Shown here in pieces: positions 16,260 through 25,690 of a stretch of 64,000 nt of DNA (position 1 is its first letter; every line of letters starts with the position of its first letter). Below the pieces are notes generated by a model. That model saw nothing but the letters and a program-made list of their open reading frames with translations. It did no database searches and was not told the origin of the DNA. This stretch comes from Tsukamurella paurometabola DSM 20162. GTDB taxonomy: Bacteria; Actinomycetota; Actinomycetes; Mycobacteriales; Mycobacteriaceae. Location: contig NC_014159.1 in assembly GCF_000092225.1 (NCBI RefSeq), positions 1 to 64,000 on the forward strand, given 5' to 3'. A program made the translations under genes and the position numbers.

Positions 16260-17018
16260 TCAGGGATTTGCCGCGAGAACCTCAAGGGCACTGCGGCCAC
16301 GGGTCGCCCACGGCTCACCAGGCGCGACCCATGCTCGGTGCCCAGGATCCTCCAGCGCCTCCCACAGAAGCTGCACGCGGGAGCGATCGTGTCCAATCAT
16401 CCGCTTCTTGTGCTGGACTGGGTTCTTAACTGTGCAGGCTAGGATCGCAGCGTCGTCGAGGTGTCGATCCCGGTCGCGCGGATCGGACCGATAGGCGGCA
16501 CCCTTCAGTACGAGCGCACCGAGCACATCGGGGACGCTGACCACGACAATCCCCTGATCGGTGTTGATTTCGCAGTTCACGGTTTTGCGTAGCGCCGAGG
16601 TGCCCCCAGGCACAGCGAACACCTCCCGCTTGAGCACACGCGGCCGCTGAGACGGTGGCAGATGGTCGGCGACCATCACGTCGACCTGCTCCTGTTTCCG
16701 AGGGCCGCGGGTGAATCGGTGCACCGGCCCATCACCTACGGGCTCGCTAAGTACGTATCCGAGTCCTTCTAGCTGCTCACGGATGCTCCCCCAGGTTGCA
16801 GCGCCGGTCTCGATGTGGATCACCATGTCGACGTCGACGGTGGGCCGCGTCAGCTGCATCCCGGCGTGAGCTGCGTGCAACTGCACCATCAGGCCTCCGA
16901 CGAGCGTCCACTTCTCGTGAGGGATCGCACGCACCAGCTCGACGAGCTGCGGCCACGGAGGCGCCCACCCGCCGGGAGGGGCCTCAACCTGCCACTGCGG
17001 CCGCTCCTTACCCGTCAC
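16260..17018 (-). CDS. AbiEii/MenT-like nucleotidyltransferase toxin
   Basis: A 252-residue protein with the nucleotidyltransferase motifs VGGLMVQLHA and TVDVDMVI (the DxD that holds metal), then QVDVMV as a likely third Asp. This is the pattern of AbiEii/AbiGii-type toxins, of which mycobacterial MenT enzymes add nucleotides to tRNA. It overlaps its upstream HTH partner by four bases (ATGA), the layout of mycobacterial MenAT pairs such as Rv2827c/Rv2826c. The role in plasmid addiction or phage defence is by family. Substrate unknown. Confidence 0.75.
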   Translation of the reverse strand: MTGKERPQWQVEAPPGGWAPPWPQLVELVRAIPHEKWTLVGGLMVQLHAAHAGMQLTRPTVDVDMVIHIETGAATWGSIREQLEGLGYVLSEPVGDGPVHRFTRGPRKQEQVDVMVADHLPPSQRPRVLKREVFAVPGGTSALRKTVNCEINTDQGIVVVSVPDVLGALVLKGAAYRSDPRDRDRHLDDAAILACTVKNPVQHKKRMIGHDRSRVQLLWEALEDPGHRAWVAPGEPWATRGRSALEVLAANP

Positions 17019-17695
17019 GAAACCTGTCCGAGCAACTGCGTCAGCACGCGGTGGCCGGCCGCGGCTTCTCGAGTATCTAGCGATTCCATCAGGTCAACGG
17101 CCACCGTAGCGATGTAGATCTCGTCGACCGGCCACCGCGCTTCGGTCGGCACAACCCGAAGGTAATACTCGCCCCTAGGGGCCTCGATGAGCCCCAGGTC
17201 CCGCGCCGTGGATTCGACCCGATCCTCGGCAACGTAGCCCTCGAAGTCGTCTCGGTGGACGGTCGCCAGTCCAAAGAGCTCGCCCCAGTAGGGGTCGGCA
17301 AGCACACTGGTACCGGTCGCCAGCAGTCCCGTATTGTCGCCCCACCCCTGCATACGCTTGACCCTGGCCATGCGCCGGCGTACTAGCCAGGCCACCTCCT
17401 CCGCGCTGCTGCGCCGCAATCGCGCGCGCAGCCGGGAAAGCACCGGCGGATCTACCCAGTCCACCGACTCGTCAGAGAGCAGCGCGAGAGCCGCCCACGC
17501 CGCGGCCGCACTCAACGGACGGCCACGGTGCGGGCGGGCCTGCGCCCGACGGTGCACCGACGCGCCATCGAGCAGCAGCACACCCCCAACTGTCCGAGCC
17601 ACTGTCAGCTCACCGCGGTTCGCGAGTCGCGCGACCTGCCGCGGGGTCACCTGCAGCCTCTCCGCTGCATCCGCGACCGACATCTCAGCACTCAT
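17015..17695 (-). CDS. HTH antitoxin partner of the nucleotidyltransferase
   Basis: A 226-residue protein. The N terminus MSVADAAERLQVTPRQVARL is a clear helix-turn-helix followed by a short wing (GELTVARTVGGVLLLD). The remainder, with AAWAALALLSDESVDWVDPP and later YLRVVPTEARWPVDEIYIAT, resembles the AbiEi-like antitoxin half of such pairs. It is first in a two-gene operon; the toxin ATG lies within its stop. Expected to repress the operon. Confidence 0.7.
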   Translation of the reverse strand: MSAEMSVADAAERLQVTPRQVARLANRGELTVARTVGGVLLLDGASVHRRAQARPHRGRPLSAAAAWAALALLSDESVDWVDPPVLSRLRARLRRSSAEEVAWLVRRRMARVKRMQGWGDNTGLLATGTSVLADPYWGELFGLATVHRDDFEGYVAEDRVESTARDLGLIEAPRGEYYLRVVPTEARWPVDEIYIATVAVDLMESLDTREAAAGHRVLTQLLGQVS

Positions 17696-17741
17696 ACGCT
17701 ATATGGTCGCGCAGTCGACCTATTTCTGCAATAACTAGTGT

Positions 17742-18123
17742 TTAGAGGTTACGCGCAAGATCGATTACGATCCGCCGGCGTGTCTCCGGAGAGACCAGGA
17801 TCCCAAGAGGCGACAGTGTGCGGAGTCCGCCACCAAAGTCAGTGTCAGCTGTGATCTGCGCAGCGAGCAATTCCACATCACCCACCGAGAGCAGGTGCAC
17901 CCACTGCCGGTAGCAGCGGCTGTAGAACTCGCCCTTGACGCTACCGAAATTTCCCTCAAGTCTGGTGCGCAGCCGCGGATCCAGCATGCGAGCAGGGTCA
18001 TTGCGTAGAACCTCAACAGCAGCTATCGCCATCCTCATCTGACGCGCATACCGGTCGCCCTGCAACCGCCCAGCCTCCCTCCCGCCGAGAATTACCCCTA
18101 CACCGTAAGCGCCGCACCCAACC
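17742..18123 (-). pseudogene. 3' part of an unknown gene split by IS256
   Basis: The frame ends at 17742 and carries the C-terminal 125 or so residues of an unknown protein (RYARQMRMAIAAVEVLR, then SPETRRRIVIDLARNL). It is cut by the IS256 copy at 18124. Removing the IS and one 8-bp duplication joins it in frame to 19515-19617, giving a continuous protein of about 160 residues. The last eight bases (18116-18123) are the target duplication ACCCAACC. No family recognised. Confidence 0.7.
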
Positions 18124-19514
18124 GGGAGTATCGGAATTTCGGTGTAAGTGGCCCGACTCGCTGACCAGAGCTGGTTGGTGGGAAAGAGGGTCTGATGACC
18201 GAGACACTGCATGTCATGGACGATGGCAGGCAACCAACTGAGCAGGAGCTGCAGCTCGCGCGGGAGCTCGTCGCGCAGGCCCGGGAGCAGGGCGCGTCGA
18301 TGAGCGCGCCGGGGATGCTGCGGGCGTTGACGAAGACGATGCTCGAGACCGCCCTCGATGAGGAGATCACCGAGCACCTGGGCTACGACAAACACCACAT
18401 CGAGGGTCGAGGAAGCGGGAACTCCCGCAACGGTGCCAGGACGAAGACAGTGATCACCGAGACCGTCGGGCCGATCGAGATTGAGGTGCCACGCGATCGG
18501 GAGGGCTCGTTTGATCCGAAGATCGTCGCCAAGCATCAACGTCGTCTGAATGGGGTTGATGAGATCGTCTTATCCCTCGCTGCGAGGGGGCTGACCAGCG
18601 GCGATATCGTCGCGCATTTCGATCAGATCTACGGCGCCTCGATTAGCAAGGACACGATCTCCCGGATTACGGACAAGATCGTCGAGGAGATGACCGGCTG
18701 GTTCAACCGGCCGCTGGAGCCGATCTATGTCGCGGTGTTCATCGATGCCCTGCACATCAAGGTCCGCGACGGGCAAGTCGCTAACCGGCCGTTTTACGCG
18801 GCGATCGGCGTTGATCTCGACGGGCACAAGGATGTCCTAGGGATCTGGGCCGGCGAAGGCGGCGGGGAGTCGGCGAAGTTCTGGTACGCGGTGCTGAGCA
18901 GCCTCAAAAGCCGCGGCGTGAACGACGTGTTCTTCCTCGTCTGTGACGGATTGAAGGGCTTGCCGGCGTCGGTGGCCGCGGTCTGGCCGGAGACGATCGT
19001 GCAGACCTGCGTGATTCATCTGCTGCGCAACAGCTTCAAGTACGTGCCTCGCCAGCACTGGGACACTCTCAAACGCGATCTCAAGCCGATCTACACCGCC
19101 ATCGACGCCACCGCCGCAGAGGCAGCTCTGGACGCTCTCGACGACACCTGGGGGCAGAAGTATCCGACGATGATCCGGCTCTGGCGCAATGCCTGGGACG
19201 AGTTCATTCCGTTCCTGGACTACAACATCGAAGTCCGGCGGGTGCTCTACTCCACCAACGCCATCGAGAGTCTCAATGCCAGGTACCGGCGGGCAGTCAA
19301 AGCCCGCGGGCATTTCCCGACCGAGCAGGCAGCGTTGAAAACGCTGTACCTTGTGACCAGGGCGCTCGATCCGTCCGGTCGGGGCCAGAACCGGTGGGCG
19401 GCCCGCTGGAAACCCGCCCTGAACGCGTTCGCGATCACCTTCGCCGACCGCATCCCCGGCCTCAACCGAGACCAGGGCTAACAACGCCACTTACACCGAA
19501 AATCTGACACTCCC
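18124..19514 (+). mobile_element. IS256-family element, type A copy 1 (1,391 bp)
   Basis: The ends are inverted repeats with the inner part TTTCGGTGTAAGTGGC and outer GGGAGT. They are flanked by an exact 8-bp target duplication ACCCAACC at 18116-18123 and 19515-19522. One transposase gene fills the element. Further copies are at 42053-43443 (inverted, same protein) and 37849-39239 (variant). All three measure 1,391 bp. Confidence 0.92.
18195..19481 (+). CDS. IS256-family (Mutator) transposase, type A
   Basis: A 428-residue DDE transposase. Catalytic residues are visible in VFIDALHIKVRDGQ (first Asp), VFFLVCDGLKGLP (second Asp) and STNAIESLNARYRRAVKARG (Glu). The mutator-family zinc-free N terminus includes EEITEHLGYDKH and RNGARTKTV. 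Start at ATG 18195, which all copies share. It cuts and pastes or copies the IS. The gene is intact, so the element may still move. Confidence 0.93.
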   Translation: MTETLHVMDDGRQPTEQELQLARELVAQAREQGASMSAPGMLRALTKTMLETALDEEITEHLGYDKHHIEGRGSGNSRNGARTKTVITETVGPIEIEVPRDREGSFDPKIVAKHQRRLNGVDEIVLSLAARGLTSGDIVAHFDQIYGASISKDTISRITDKIVEEMTGWFNRPLEPIYVAVFIDALHIKVRDGQVANRPFYAAIGVDLDGHKDVLGIWAGEGGGESAKFWYAVLSSLKSRGVNDVFFLVCDGLKGLPASVAAVWPETIVQTCVIHLLRNSFKYVPRQHWDTLKRDLKPIYTAIDATAAEAALDALDDTWGQKYPTMIRLWRNAWDEFIPFLDYNIEVRRVLYSTNAIESLNARYRRAVKARGHFPTEQAALKTLYLVTRALDPSGRGQNRWAARWKPALNAFAITFADRIPGLNRDQG

Positions 19515-19617
19515 ACCCAACCTGACCTGCGAACGTTGAGTTCTCAACGTGTTTTCGCAGGTGAGAGGGTGTTTTTGTGGTTGCAGATGATCGGTTTTCG
19601 ACGTAAGTTACTGACAT
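19515..19617 (-). pseudogene. 5' part of the gene split by IS256
   Basis: ATG 19617 opens MSVTYVENRSSATTKTPSHL and the frame runs into the right IS256 end. Across the duplication it continues in frame as VGCGAYGVGVILGG in the 18115-17742 part. The perfect frame match shows that the gene was intact before insertion. Confidence 0.7.
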
Positions 19618-19689
19618 GCTGCGTTCTCGGATCGGCCGAATCCTCCTGTTGCCGTTTACCTTAAGTTTGTAGGTGCAGTTGATTCGTGA

Positions 19690-21130
19690 TGAATTACGTT
19701 CGGCTGTAGCCCGGGTGGGCCGGGTGTGGCCGTTGCTGCTTTGCCGGCCTGTCGTGGTGCGGCTTGAAAGGATTGGCCGCCCGGCCTGCCTGGACGTCCT
19801 CGGGCCGCTGATTGAGATCTGCGAGTGATCGCTTGTTTAAGGAAATGCTGGCGAGGTTGTCCATCGGGTTCTCACTGGTAGACAAGCGAATAGGAGCGCA
19901 GAGATGGCCGGTCCGGATCGATGGTGGGTGGGAGTTGACGTCGGCAAGGAGTTCCACTGGGTCGCGGTCTGTGATGACGCCGGCAAGGTGGTCTCCTCCC
20001 GCAAGGTGGTCAACGACGAAGCTGCGATCGCCACGGTGATCGCCGAGGTTGATGGCCGCGGCGGAACGGTGTCGTGGACTGTGGACTTGATCAGCCCCTA
20101 TGCGACGTTGTTGTTGACGATGCTCGCCGCCGCAGGGCACTCGGTGCGGTACCTGACCGGCCGCGCGGTGTGGCAGGCATCGGTGGTTTACCGCGGCGGC
20201 GAAGCGAAGAGCGATGCCAAAGACGCCCGCGTCATCGCTGATCAGGGACGGATGCGTGGTGATGATCTGCCACTGCTGACTCCGGCTGATGGCCTGGTCA
20301 CGGAGCTGGCGATGCTCACCGCCCACCGGTCGGATTTGGTCGCGGACCGCACCCGCACGATCAACCGGCTGCGTCAGCAGCTGGTCTCGGTAAGTCCCGC
20401 GCTCGAGCGCGCCGCGGAACCGACTGCCGACCGTGGCTGGGTGAGGCTGCTGGCCCGCTACCAGCGCCCGAAAGTGCTGCGCCGAACTGGTGTCGTAAGG
20501 CTGACCCGCATGCTCTCCGACGCTGGTGTGCGTAACGCCGGCAAGATCGCCGAAGCTGCAGTCGAGGCGGCGAAAGCGCAAACCGTGGCACTGCCCGGGG
20601 AGGATGTCGCCGCCGCGCTGGTTGCTGAGCTCGCGCAGGGGGTGATCGACCTCGATACGCGGATTAAGAACGTCGATGCCGCCATCGAGGAGCGATTTCG
20701 CCGACACCCTCTGGCCGAAGCGATCGTGAGCCTGCCCGGCATGGGCTTTCGTCTCGGTGCTGAATTCCTCGCTGCCGTCGGAGATCCCAGCCGAATCGTC
20801 TCCGCTGATCACCTCGCGGCGTGGGCCGGCCTGGCCCCGGTTTCCAAGGACTCCGGCAAGCGCACCGGCAGGCTGTGCACCCCCAAGCGCTATCACCGCG
20901 GACTGCGACGAGTGATGTACATGTCCGCGGTCACCGCCACCCGCTGCGACCCCGAATCCCGGGCCTACTACCAACGCAAACGGTCCCAGGGAAAGAAACA
21001 CATTCCCGCGACGATCTGCCTGGCCCGAAAGCGCGTCAACGTTCTCTACGCCCTCATCCGCGACAACCGCACCTGGCAGCCCACCGCACCGCAAATCACG
21101 GCCTCGGCTGCTTGACAGCTTCATTGAGAA
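19690..21130 (+). mobile_element. IS110-family element (ends approximate)
   Basis: A complete IS110 transposase preceded by about 200 bases of non-coding sequence and followed by a short tail. IS110 elements have no or poor inverted repeats and make no clear duplication, so the ends given are estimates. The 19690-19903 leader is where IS110-group elements encode their bridge RNA. It separates the broken 160-aa gene from the conjugation genes. Confidence 0.65.
19904..21115 (+). CDS. IS110-family transposase (DEDD recombinase)
   Basis: A 403-residue protein with an N-terminal RuvC-like DEDD domain (WWVGVDVGKEFHW start, then YRGGEAKSDAKDARVIAD) and a C-terminal Transposase_20 part (SLPGMGFRLGAEFLAAVGD, AWAGLAPVSKDSGKR) containing the serine recombination site region. 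This family is guided by an RNA from the element itself. Start ATG 19904, with a weak AGGAG in front. The gene is complete. Confidence 0.92.
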   Translation: MAGPDRWWVGVDVGKEFHWVAVCDDAGKVVSSRKVVNDEAAIATVIAEVDGRGGTVSWTVDLISPYATLLLTMLAAAGHSVRYLTGRAVWQASVVYRGGEAKSDAKDARVIADQGRMRGDDLPLLTPADGLVTELAMLTAHRSDLVADRTRTINRLRQQLVSVSPALERAAEPTADRGWVRLLARYQRPKVLRRTGVVRLTRMLSDAGVRNAGKIAEAAVEAAKAQTVALPGEDVAAALVAELAQGVIDLDTRIKNVDAAIEERFRRHPLAEAIVSLPGMGFRLGAEFLAAVGDPSRIVSADHLAAWAGLAPVSKDSGKRTGRLCTPKRYHRGLRRVMYMSAVTATRCDPESRAYYQRKRSQGKKHIPATICLARKRVNVLYALIRDNRTWQPTAPQITASAA

Positions 21131-21241
21131 TCCTTTCTGCTGCTGTTCGGGGGAGTTGCGTGCAGCGACGGTGGCAGTGCGCCGTCGACGCCGGCCCCTG
21201 CTACGTCGACGTGCGAATCGCTCGGTAGCTCGCTCGATCGG

Positions 21242-22333
21242 TTGAGCTGTTCGGCTCGGGAGGCTGAGCGTGTCCATCAGGGCGCAGAGCAGCGGTACGA
21301 GGAATCTCCGCGCGGCCGGGTTGAGAGCGCGTTCGATCGGGTGCTGACTGTGTGGGGGATCGGTGGCCTGGTCCTCGCGTACCTGGGTGTCATGGTCGCG
21401 TCGTGGCGGTTGCCGGCCGCTCCCGAGGGGCGTGATCCGCTCGGCCCCGAGGCGTGCCGTGTAGCGATCGCCCGTAAGGCTCGGATCGCCGCAGGGACGG
21501 CGATCGCTTTGCTCGGTTTGGGCGTGTTCTTGGCAGCTCTGACCGGGCTTGTGTTCATCGGGGTCGGCGGCCTGGTGCTCGCGGTTGCCGTGGGGTGGTT
21601 CGCGGCATCGCAAGCCCCGGCGATGAACGGGTACGCGGCCGCGGAGGCGGAGTACCAGGAGACCGTGGCGGCGACGGTGACCGCTGCGGAGGCCCGTTGG
21701 AGTGCGGAGAACGCGGCGCGCGTGAACCGTGGCGAACGGGTGCAGCCGTTCGATCCGGAGTCGGTGCCGTGGCCCGCTGAACCTCATTTGACCCCCGAGG
21801 AAGCTACCGACCTCGGTAATCGAGACGGGTGGAATCCGCCCGAGGGATCTGCGATCGCAGCGCTGACCGACGACAAGGGTCAGCCGACTCCCGCGGCCAA
21901 CGCGGTCGAGAAAGTCGCGCGGGATCTGAAGTGGGGAAAGTGGGATAACGTCGCCGGCCAAGGGCGCAACGCAAGCGGTGGGACTGAACCTGTTTTCACA
22001 CCGTGGGTGCAGCTGGTGCGCGTCGAGCAGCTCGATGGGGGAGACGCGCGGGTCGTCCTGGTGTCGCACCACGCGAGCGTCGGCGCCGATGAGCTGACTC
22101 GGCGCCTCGATGCGCTGTTGAAGGCGTGGCGAGTCCGTGCGGCTATCCCGCCCGTGGTGTTCCTCGATCACGCGACGGGTGAGCTGTCGGTGACGGTGAC
22201 CAATCAGCGCAGCAACAGTGGCGGCGCGGCATCGGATACCCCGAACGACGCGGCCGGGTTCACCCCGCCACCCACCAGTGGGCGTGGAAGCGGCTCGGCA
22301 TCATTCGGTGATGACAGCGGGATCGTCTGGTGA
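21242..22333 (+). CDS. Membrane protein upstream of FtsK-like ATPase, probable conjugation protein
   Basis: About 363 residues from TTG 21242; the start is uncertain. Two TM segments (about residues 35-55 and 83-125) precede a long soluble part with WAENAARVNR-type helices, PHLTPEEATDLGNRDGW and a Gly/Ser-rich tail. Its stop overlaps the FtsK-like start by four bases, which ties the two together as a transfer pair. The IS110 element sits close upstream, so the true N terminus may have been lost. Confidence 0.6.
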   Translation: MSCSAREAERVHQGAEQRYEESPRGRVESAFDRVLTVWGIGGLVLAYLGVMVASWRLPAAPEGRDPLGPEACRVAIARKARIAAGTAIALLGLGVFLAALTGLVFIGVGGLVLAVAVGWFAASQAPAMNGYAAAEAEYQETVAATVTAAEARWSAENAARVNRGERVQPFDPESVPWPAEPHLTPEEATDLGNRDGWNPPEGSAIAALTDDKGQPTPAANAVEKVARDLKWGKWDNVAGQGRNASGGTEPVFTPWVQLVRVEQLDGGDARVVLVSHHASVGADELTRRLDALLKAWRVRAAIPPVVFLDHATGELSVTVTNQRSNSGGAASDTPNDAAGFTPPPTSGRGSGSASFGDDSGIVW

Positions 22334-24063
22334 GTGACCCACTCGATGAGTTGATCGGCGATAACGACGCCGATCCTCCCAAGCGCTCGGCCGGCACTAG
22401 TCGCCCGCCGAACGTGAAAGCGGCGAGGGCAGAGCGTGGAACACAGGACGCCGCCGCAGCGGCAGCGACAAGGGCCGAGGCGCGCGCGGAGCAGGCAGCA
22501 CGGGTCGGCCGAGCGGCCGACCAGGTAGCGGCGGCGACGGCCGATGCGAGAGCGGCAGCGGCCACCTTGCAGATGCCGGCCGAGGCCGATCCCATCGCCG
22601 CGGGGCGCTCCGCTGCTGAAAAGCTTGTCGACCGCTGGCACGAGGCCCTGACCGATCCAGTGATCGTGGCCGCGCTCGGTCTCCCCGTGGGGGCAACTGG
22701 GGTCGCACGTATCGACCAGCTCGACGCATTGGTGGTCACGGTGACCCTGCCCGCACACATCACCGGCATTCGCGTCGAATCCCTCGATCTGGTTCGGCTC
22801 GCCATCGATGCCCGGTTCAAGAGTGGCGAGCACCGCGTATCTGTATCGCCTTCGATGCGCGGGCCGAACGGCGAACTTGTGGTGTTGATCGTCCGTGACA
22901 ACGCAGTCGATTCCTCTGCTGAATACCGCAAGGCGAGCCCTGCCGCGGCCGCGTTCTTCCTCGACGTGGACCATGCGCAACGCCGTTGCTTCTACAGTGC
23001 CGGCCTCACGATCACGCGCCCCGATCCCGCGGGCCAGGCACGCACTATGGCCCCTCGCGTTCTCGCCGCGCGCATCGGTCCGACCGGCCCCGAGTTCGAC
23101 GTCGAGATTCTGCCTGGGCAGACCTTCGAAATGTGGCGGGCGGGCGCGGGGAAGCTGGCCGCGATGTTCAAGACACCCGCGCTCGATGTGGTCCCACACC
23201 AGCACCTGGCGAGGATCCGGCTCAATAGCCGGCCGCTCGAGTTCCCGAGGACAGTTCCCCTGTCGCCTACGGCGTTCGTCCGCCCGACAACGGAGGCCGA
23301 ACGTGCGGCGGCCGCACCGCACCTGGTGGTGCCGATCGGTGTCACAGCAACAGGTGAGCGGATAACGGTGCCGCTTGCGCGTCGGCCGCACTTCGTGATC
23401 GCGGGCACGTCCGGTGCGGGCAAGTCGACCACGCTGCGGATGATGGTGTCCGCGCTCGGCCTGCAAGGGGCGAAGCTACTCCTTGGCGACTTCAAGGAGA
23501 GCACCGACATGACCTCGCTCGCGGACATCCCTGGCGTGGTGCACGTCGCCACCAGTGTTCCGACTATCGCCCGCATGATCGCGTGGTTGGGGGACGAGCT
23601 GGAGTGGCGCAAGGCGGTGACGGCCGCACTGGCAGCCCGAGGCATCGACACCCCTTCGTGGGAACCAATCGTGATGATTGTGGACGAGTGGGGAGCCGGC
23701 ATCTCGGCCCTCATCAAGGGCGACACCAAGAGCGCGCGCGAACTAGGCGAATCTCTACTGAGCATCGTCACGCAGCTATTCGCCCAGGGACGCAGCTTCG
23801 CGATGCACGCGGGCCTGTCGATGCAGGACACCTACGTCGAATCGCTGTCCGGAAAGATCCGACAGAACGCGTCAACCAAGATCGTGGTCGGCAAGCCGTC
23901 GACCGGCTCCGCGGCAGCGCACATCAATGCGCTTTTCGAGGCGGGTAGCGAGCAGGCCGCTGCGCTCGAAGCGGCCAAGGGCATCGTCGACGGGATGCGG
24001 GGTGTCGGCGGCCATCGTAAGCTCCCCACTGGCGGCCATTTACGGCGCATTTTGTGGCCATGA
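22330..24063 (+). CDS. FtsK/TraB-like DNA translocase ATPase, C terminus altered by IS21
   Basis: A 577-residue protein. After an Ala-rich N terminus it has an FtsK-type motor with Walker A IAGTSGAGKSTT and Walker B IVMIVDEWG, then SLQDTYVES-type sensor sequence. Such ATPases drive DNA transfer in actinobacterial plasmids. The IS21 element enters at 24003, so the last residues come from the IS end. Removing the IS and one 6-bp duplication restores GMRGRGLPK and a TAA, so only about four native residues are lost and the protein is likely still functional. Confidence 0.8.
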   Translation: MSDPLDELIGDNDADPPKRSAGTSRPPNVKAARAERGTQDAAAAAATRAEARAEQAARVGRAADQVAAATADARAAAATLQMPAEADPIAAGRSAAEKLVDRWHEALTDPVIVAALGLPVGATGVARIDQLDALVVTVTLPAHITGIRVESLDLVRLAIDARFKSGEHRVSVSPSMRGPNGELVVLIVRDNAVDSSAEYRKASPAAAAFFLDVDHAQRRCFYSAGLTITRPDPAGQARTMAPRVLAARIGPTGPEFDVEILPGQTFEMWRAGAGKLAAMFKTPALDVVPHQHLARIRLNSRPLEFPRTVPLSPTAFVRPTTEAERAAAAPHLVVPIGVTATGERITVPLARRPHFVIAGTSGAGKSTTLRMMVSALGLQGAKLLLGDFKESTDMTSLADIPGVVHVATSVPTIARMIAWLGDELEWRKAVTAALAARGIDTPSWEPIVMIVDEWGAGISALIKGDTKSARELGESLLSIVTQLFAQGRSFAMHAGLSMQDTYVESLSGKIRQNASTKIVVGKPSTGSAAAHINALFEAGSEQAAALEAAKGIVDGMRGVGGHRKLPTGGHLRRILWP

Positions 24064-24136
24064 TTTCTCCCCGGGTACGGCCAGATAGTTCCCCACCCCT
24101 GTGATGTGAGTGCTACCCGGCGTCGACGCTGGGTGG

Positions 24137-25690
24137 GTGAAATCGAGCAGGGAGATCATGGAAATTTTGGAGGCGTACGACCTCACCGGAAGTTATCGGG
24201 CGGCGGCGGAGCTCGCGGGGTGTGATCACCACACTGTCGCCCGGTATGTGAAGATGCGCGCTGCGGGGCAGCCACCGGACCGTCGGCGGCATCGGGCGCG
24301 GGCGATCGACGACTTCCTGCCGAAGATCGAGGAGCTGGTGGTCCGCTCACAGGGCAAGGTCCGCGCCGATGTGGTCCACGAGCGGATCGTCGCGCTCGGG
24401 TTCACCGGCGGGGAGCGGACCACGCGCCGGACGGTCGCTGAGGCCAAGGCCCAGTTTAGGGCTGGTCGACGGCGGGTGTATCGGCCGTGGGTGACCGAAC
24501 CCGGTTTGTGGTTGCAGTACGACTTCGGTGACGGTCCAACGATTTCCGGCCGGAAGACAACCTTGTTCTGCGCGTGGTTGGCGTGGTCGCGGTTTCGGGT
24601 GGTGATCCCGATCTGGGACAAGACCCTGCCGACGGTCGCGGCGTGTTTGGATGCGACGTTCCGCCGCCTGGGCGGGGTCCCGGTCTACGTGCTCACCGAC
24701 AACGAGAAGACCGTGACGATCGATCACGTCGCCTCCATCGCAGTCCGCAACCCGGAGATCGTCGAGGTGGCACGGCATTACGGCACCACGCTGCGCACAT
24801 GTTTGCCTGCTGATCCGGAGTCGAAGGGCGGGTCGGAGGCGACGGTGCGGATCGCGAAAGCGGATCTGCTGCCGAAGGAGGTGAACCTGCGCGGGCAGTA
24901 TCACTCCTTCGGCGAGCTTGAGGCGGCATGCCGGCAGTTCTGCACCGACGTCAACGACCGCGTCCACAGCGCGACCAGGCGGCGGCCGGTCGAGCGGCTC
25001 GCGGAAGAGGCGCACCGGTTGCATCCGCTGCCCAAGACGCCGTTCACCGCGGTGTTCGGCACCACCCGGAGGGTGAACTGGGACTCGACGATATCAGTGG
25101 AGGGGGCGCGGTATTCGGTGCCGCACAAGCTGATCGACACGCGCGTTTGGGCCCGCTTCCACGGCGATGAGTTGATCGTGACTGCGGCCGATGACGAGGA
25201 CGGCGCAGTCGAAGTGGCCCGGCACCCCCGCGGCCAGCCTGGTTCTCCGGTCCTCGACGACGGCCACTACCCACCTCGGCCCGACAAGGACGACGCGGAC
25301 CGGATGCCGAAACCCCGCACCGCCGCCGAACTGGCCTTCCTGAGCCTGGGACCAGGCGCAAACACCTGGCTGATCGAGGCCGGCGCAGCTGGAGTGCGCC
25401 GGATCCGGGCGAAGATGGCCGAGGCAGTGGACCTGGCCAAGCTGCACTCGCCAGCCGCGGTGGACCGAGCCCTGGGAACGGCGGCGATGACCGCCCGCTT
25501 CTCCGACCGCGATCTGATCTCGATCCTCGACTACCAATCCATCCACGAACACGCAGAACCGGTGCGACGCAGCGAGAACCACACCCTGCAACCAGGCACC
25601 GCCGCCTGGTCCACCTTCGGCCAGAGCCCAGCCCCGGCCATTGCTGCGGAGGTCACCTCCACCAACGATGACGAAAGTGATAACGCCTGA
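24137..25690 (+). CDS. istA: IS21-family transposase IstA
   Basis: About 517 residues from GTG 24137 (VKSSREIMEILEAYDLTGSY). An N-terminal HTH, AAAELAGCDHHTVARYVKMR, is followed by an rve-type integrase core: LQYDFGDGP (Asp), VYVLTDNEK (Asp) and DPESKGGSEATV (Glu). The C-terminal beta domain includes ARYSVPHKLI. Its stop overlaps the istB start by one base (TGATG), the usual coupling. Complete. Confidence 0.93.
   Translation: MKSSREIMEILEAYDLTGSYRAAAELAGCDHHTVARYVKMRAAGQPPDRRRHRARAIDDFLPKIEELVVRSQGKVRADVVHERIVALGFTGGERTTRRTVAEAKAQFRAGRRRVYRPWVTEPGLWLQYDFGDGPTISGRKTTLFCAWLAWSRFRVVIPIWDKTLPTVAACLDATFRRLGGVPVYVLTDNEKTVTIDHVASIAVRNPEIVEVARHYGTTLRTCLPADPESKGGSEATVRIAKADLLPKEVNLRGQYHSFGELEAACRQFCTDVNDRVHSATRRRPVERLAEEAHRLHPLPKTPFTAVFGTTRRVNWDSTISVEGARYSVPHKLIDTRVWARFHGDELIVTAADDEDGAVEVARHPRGQPGSPVLDDGHYPPRPDKDDADRMPKPRTAAELAFLSLGPGANTWLIEAGAAGVRRIRAKMAEAVDLAKLHSPAAVDRALGTAAMTARFSDRDLISILDYQSIHEHAEPVRRSENHTLQPGTAAWSTFGQSPAPAIAAEVTSTNDDESDNA

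Noticed and set aside
19694-22171. Very long minus-strand open frame (over 800 codons)
   Set aside because: It runs antisense through the IS110 transposase and the next gene; composition is Arg/His/Pro-rich as expected of a shadow frame in GC-rich DNA.
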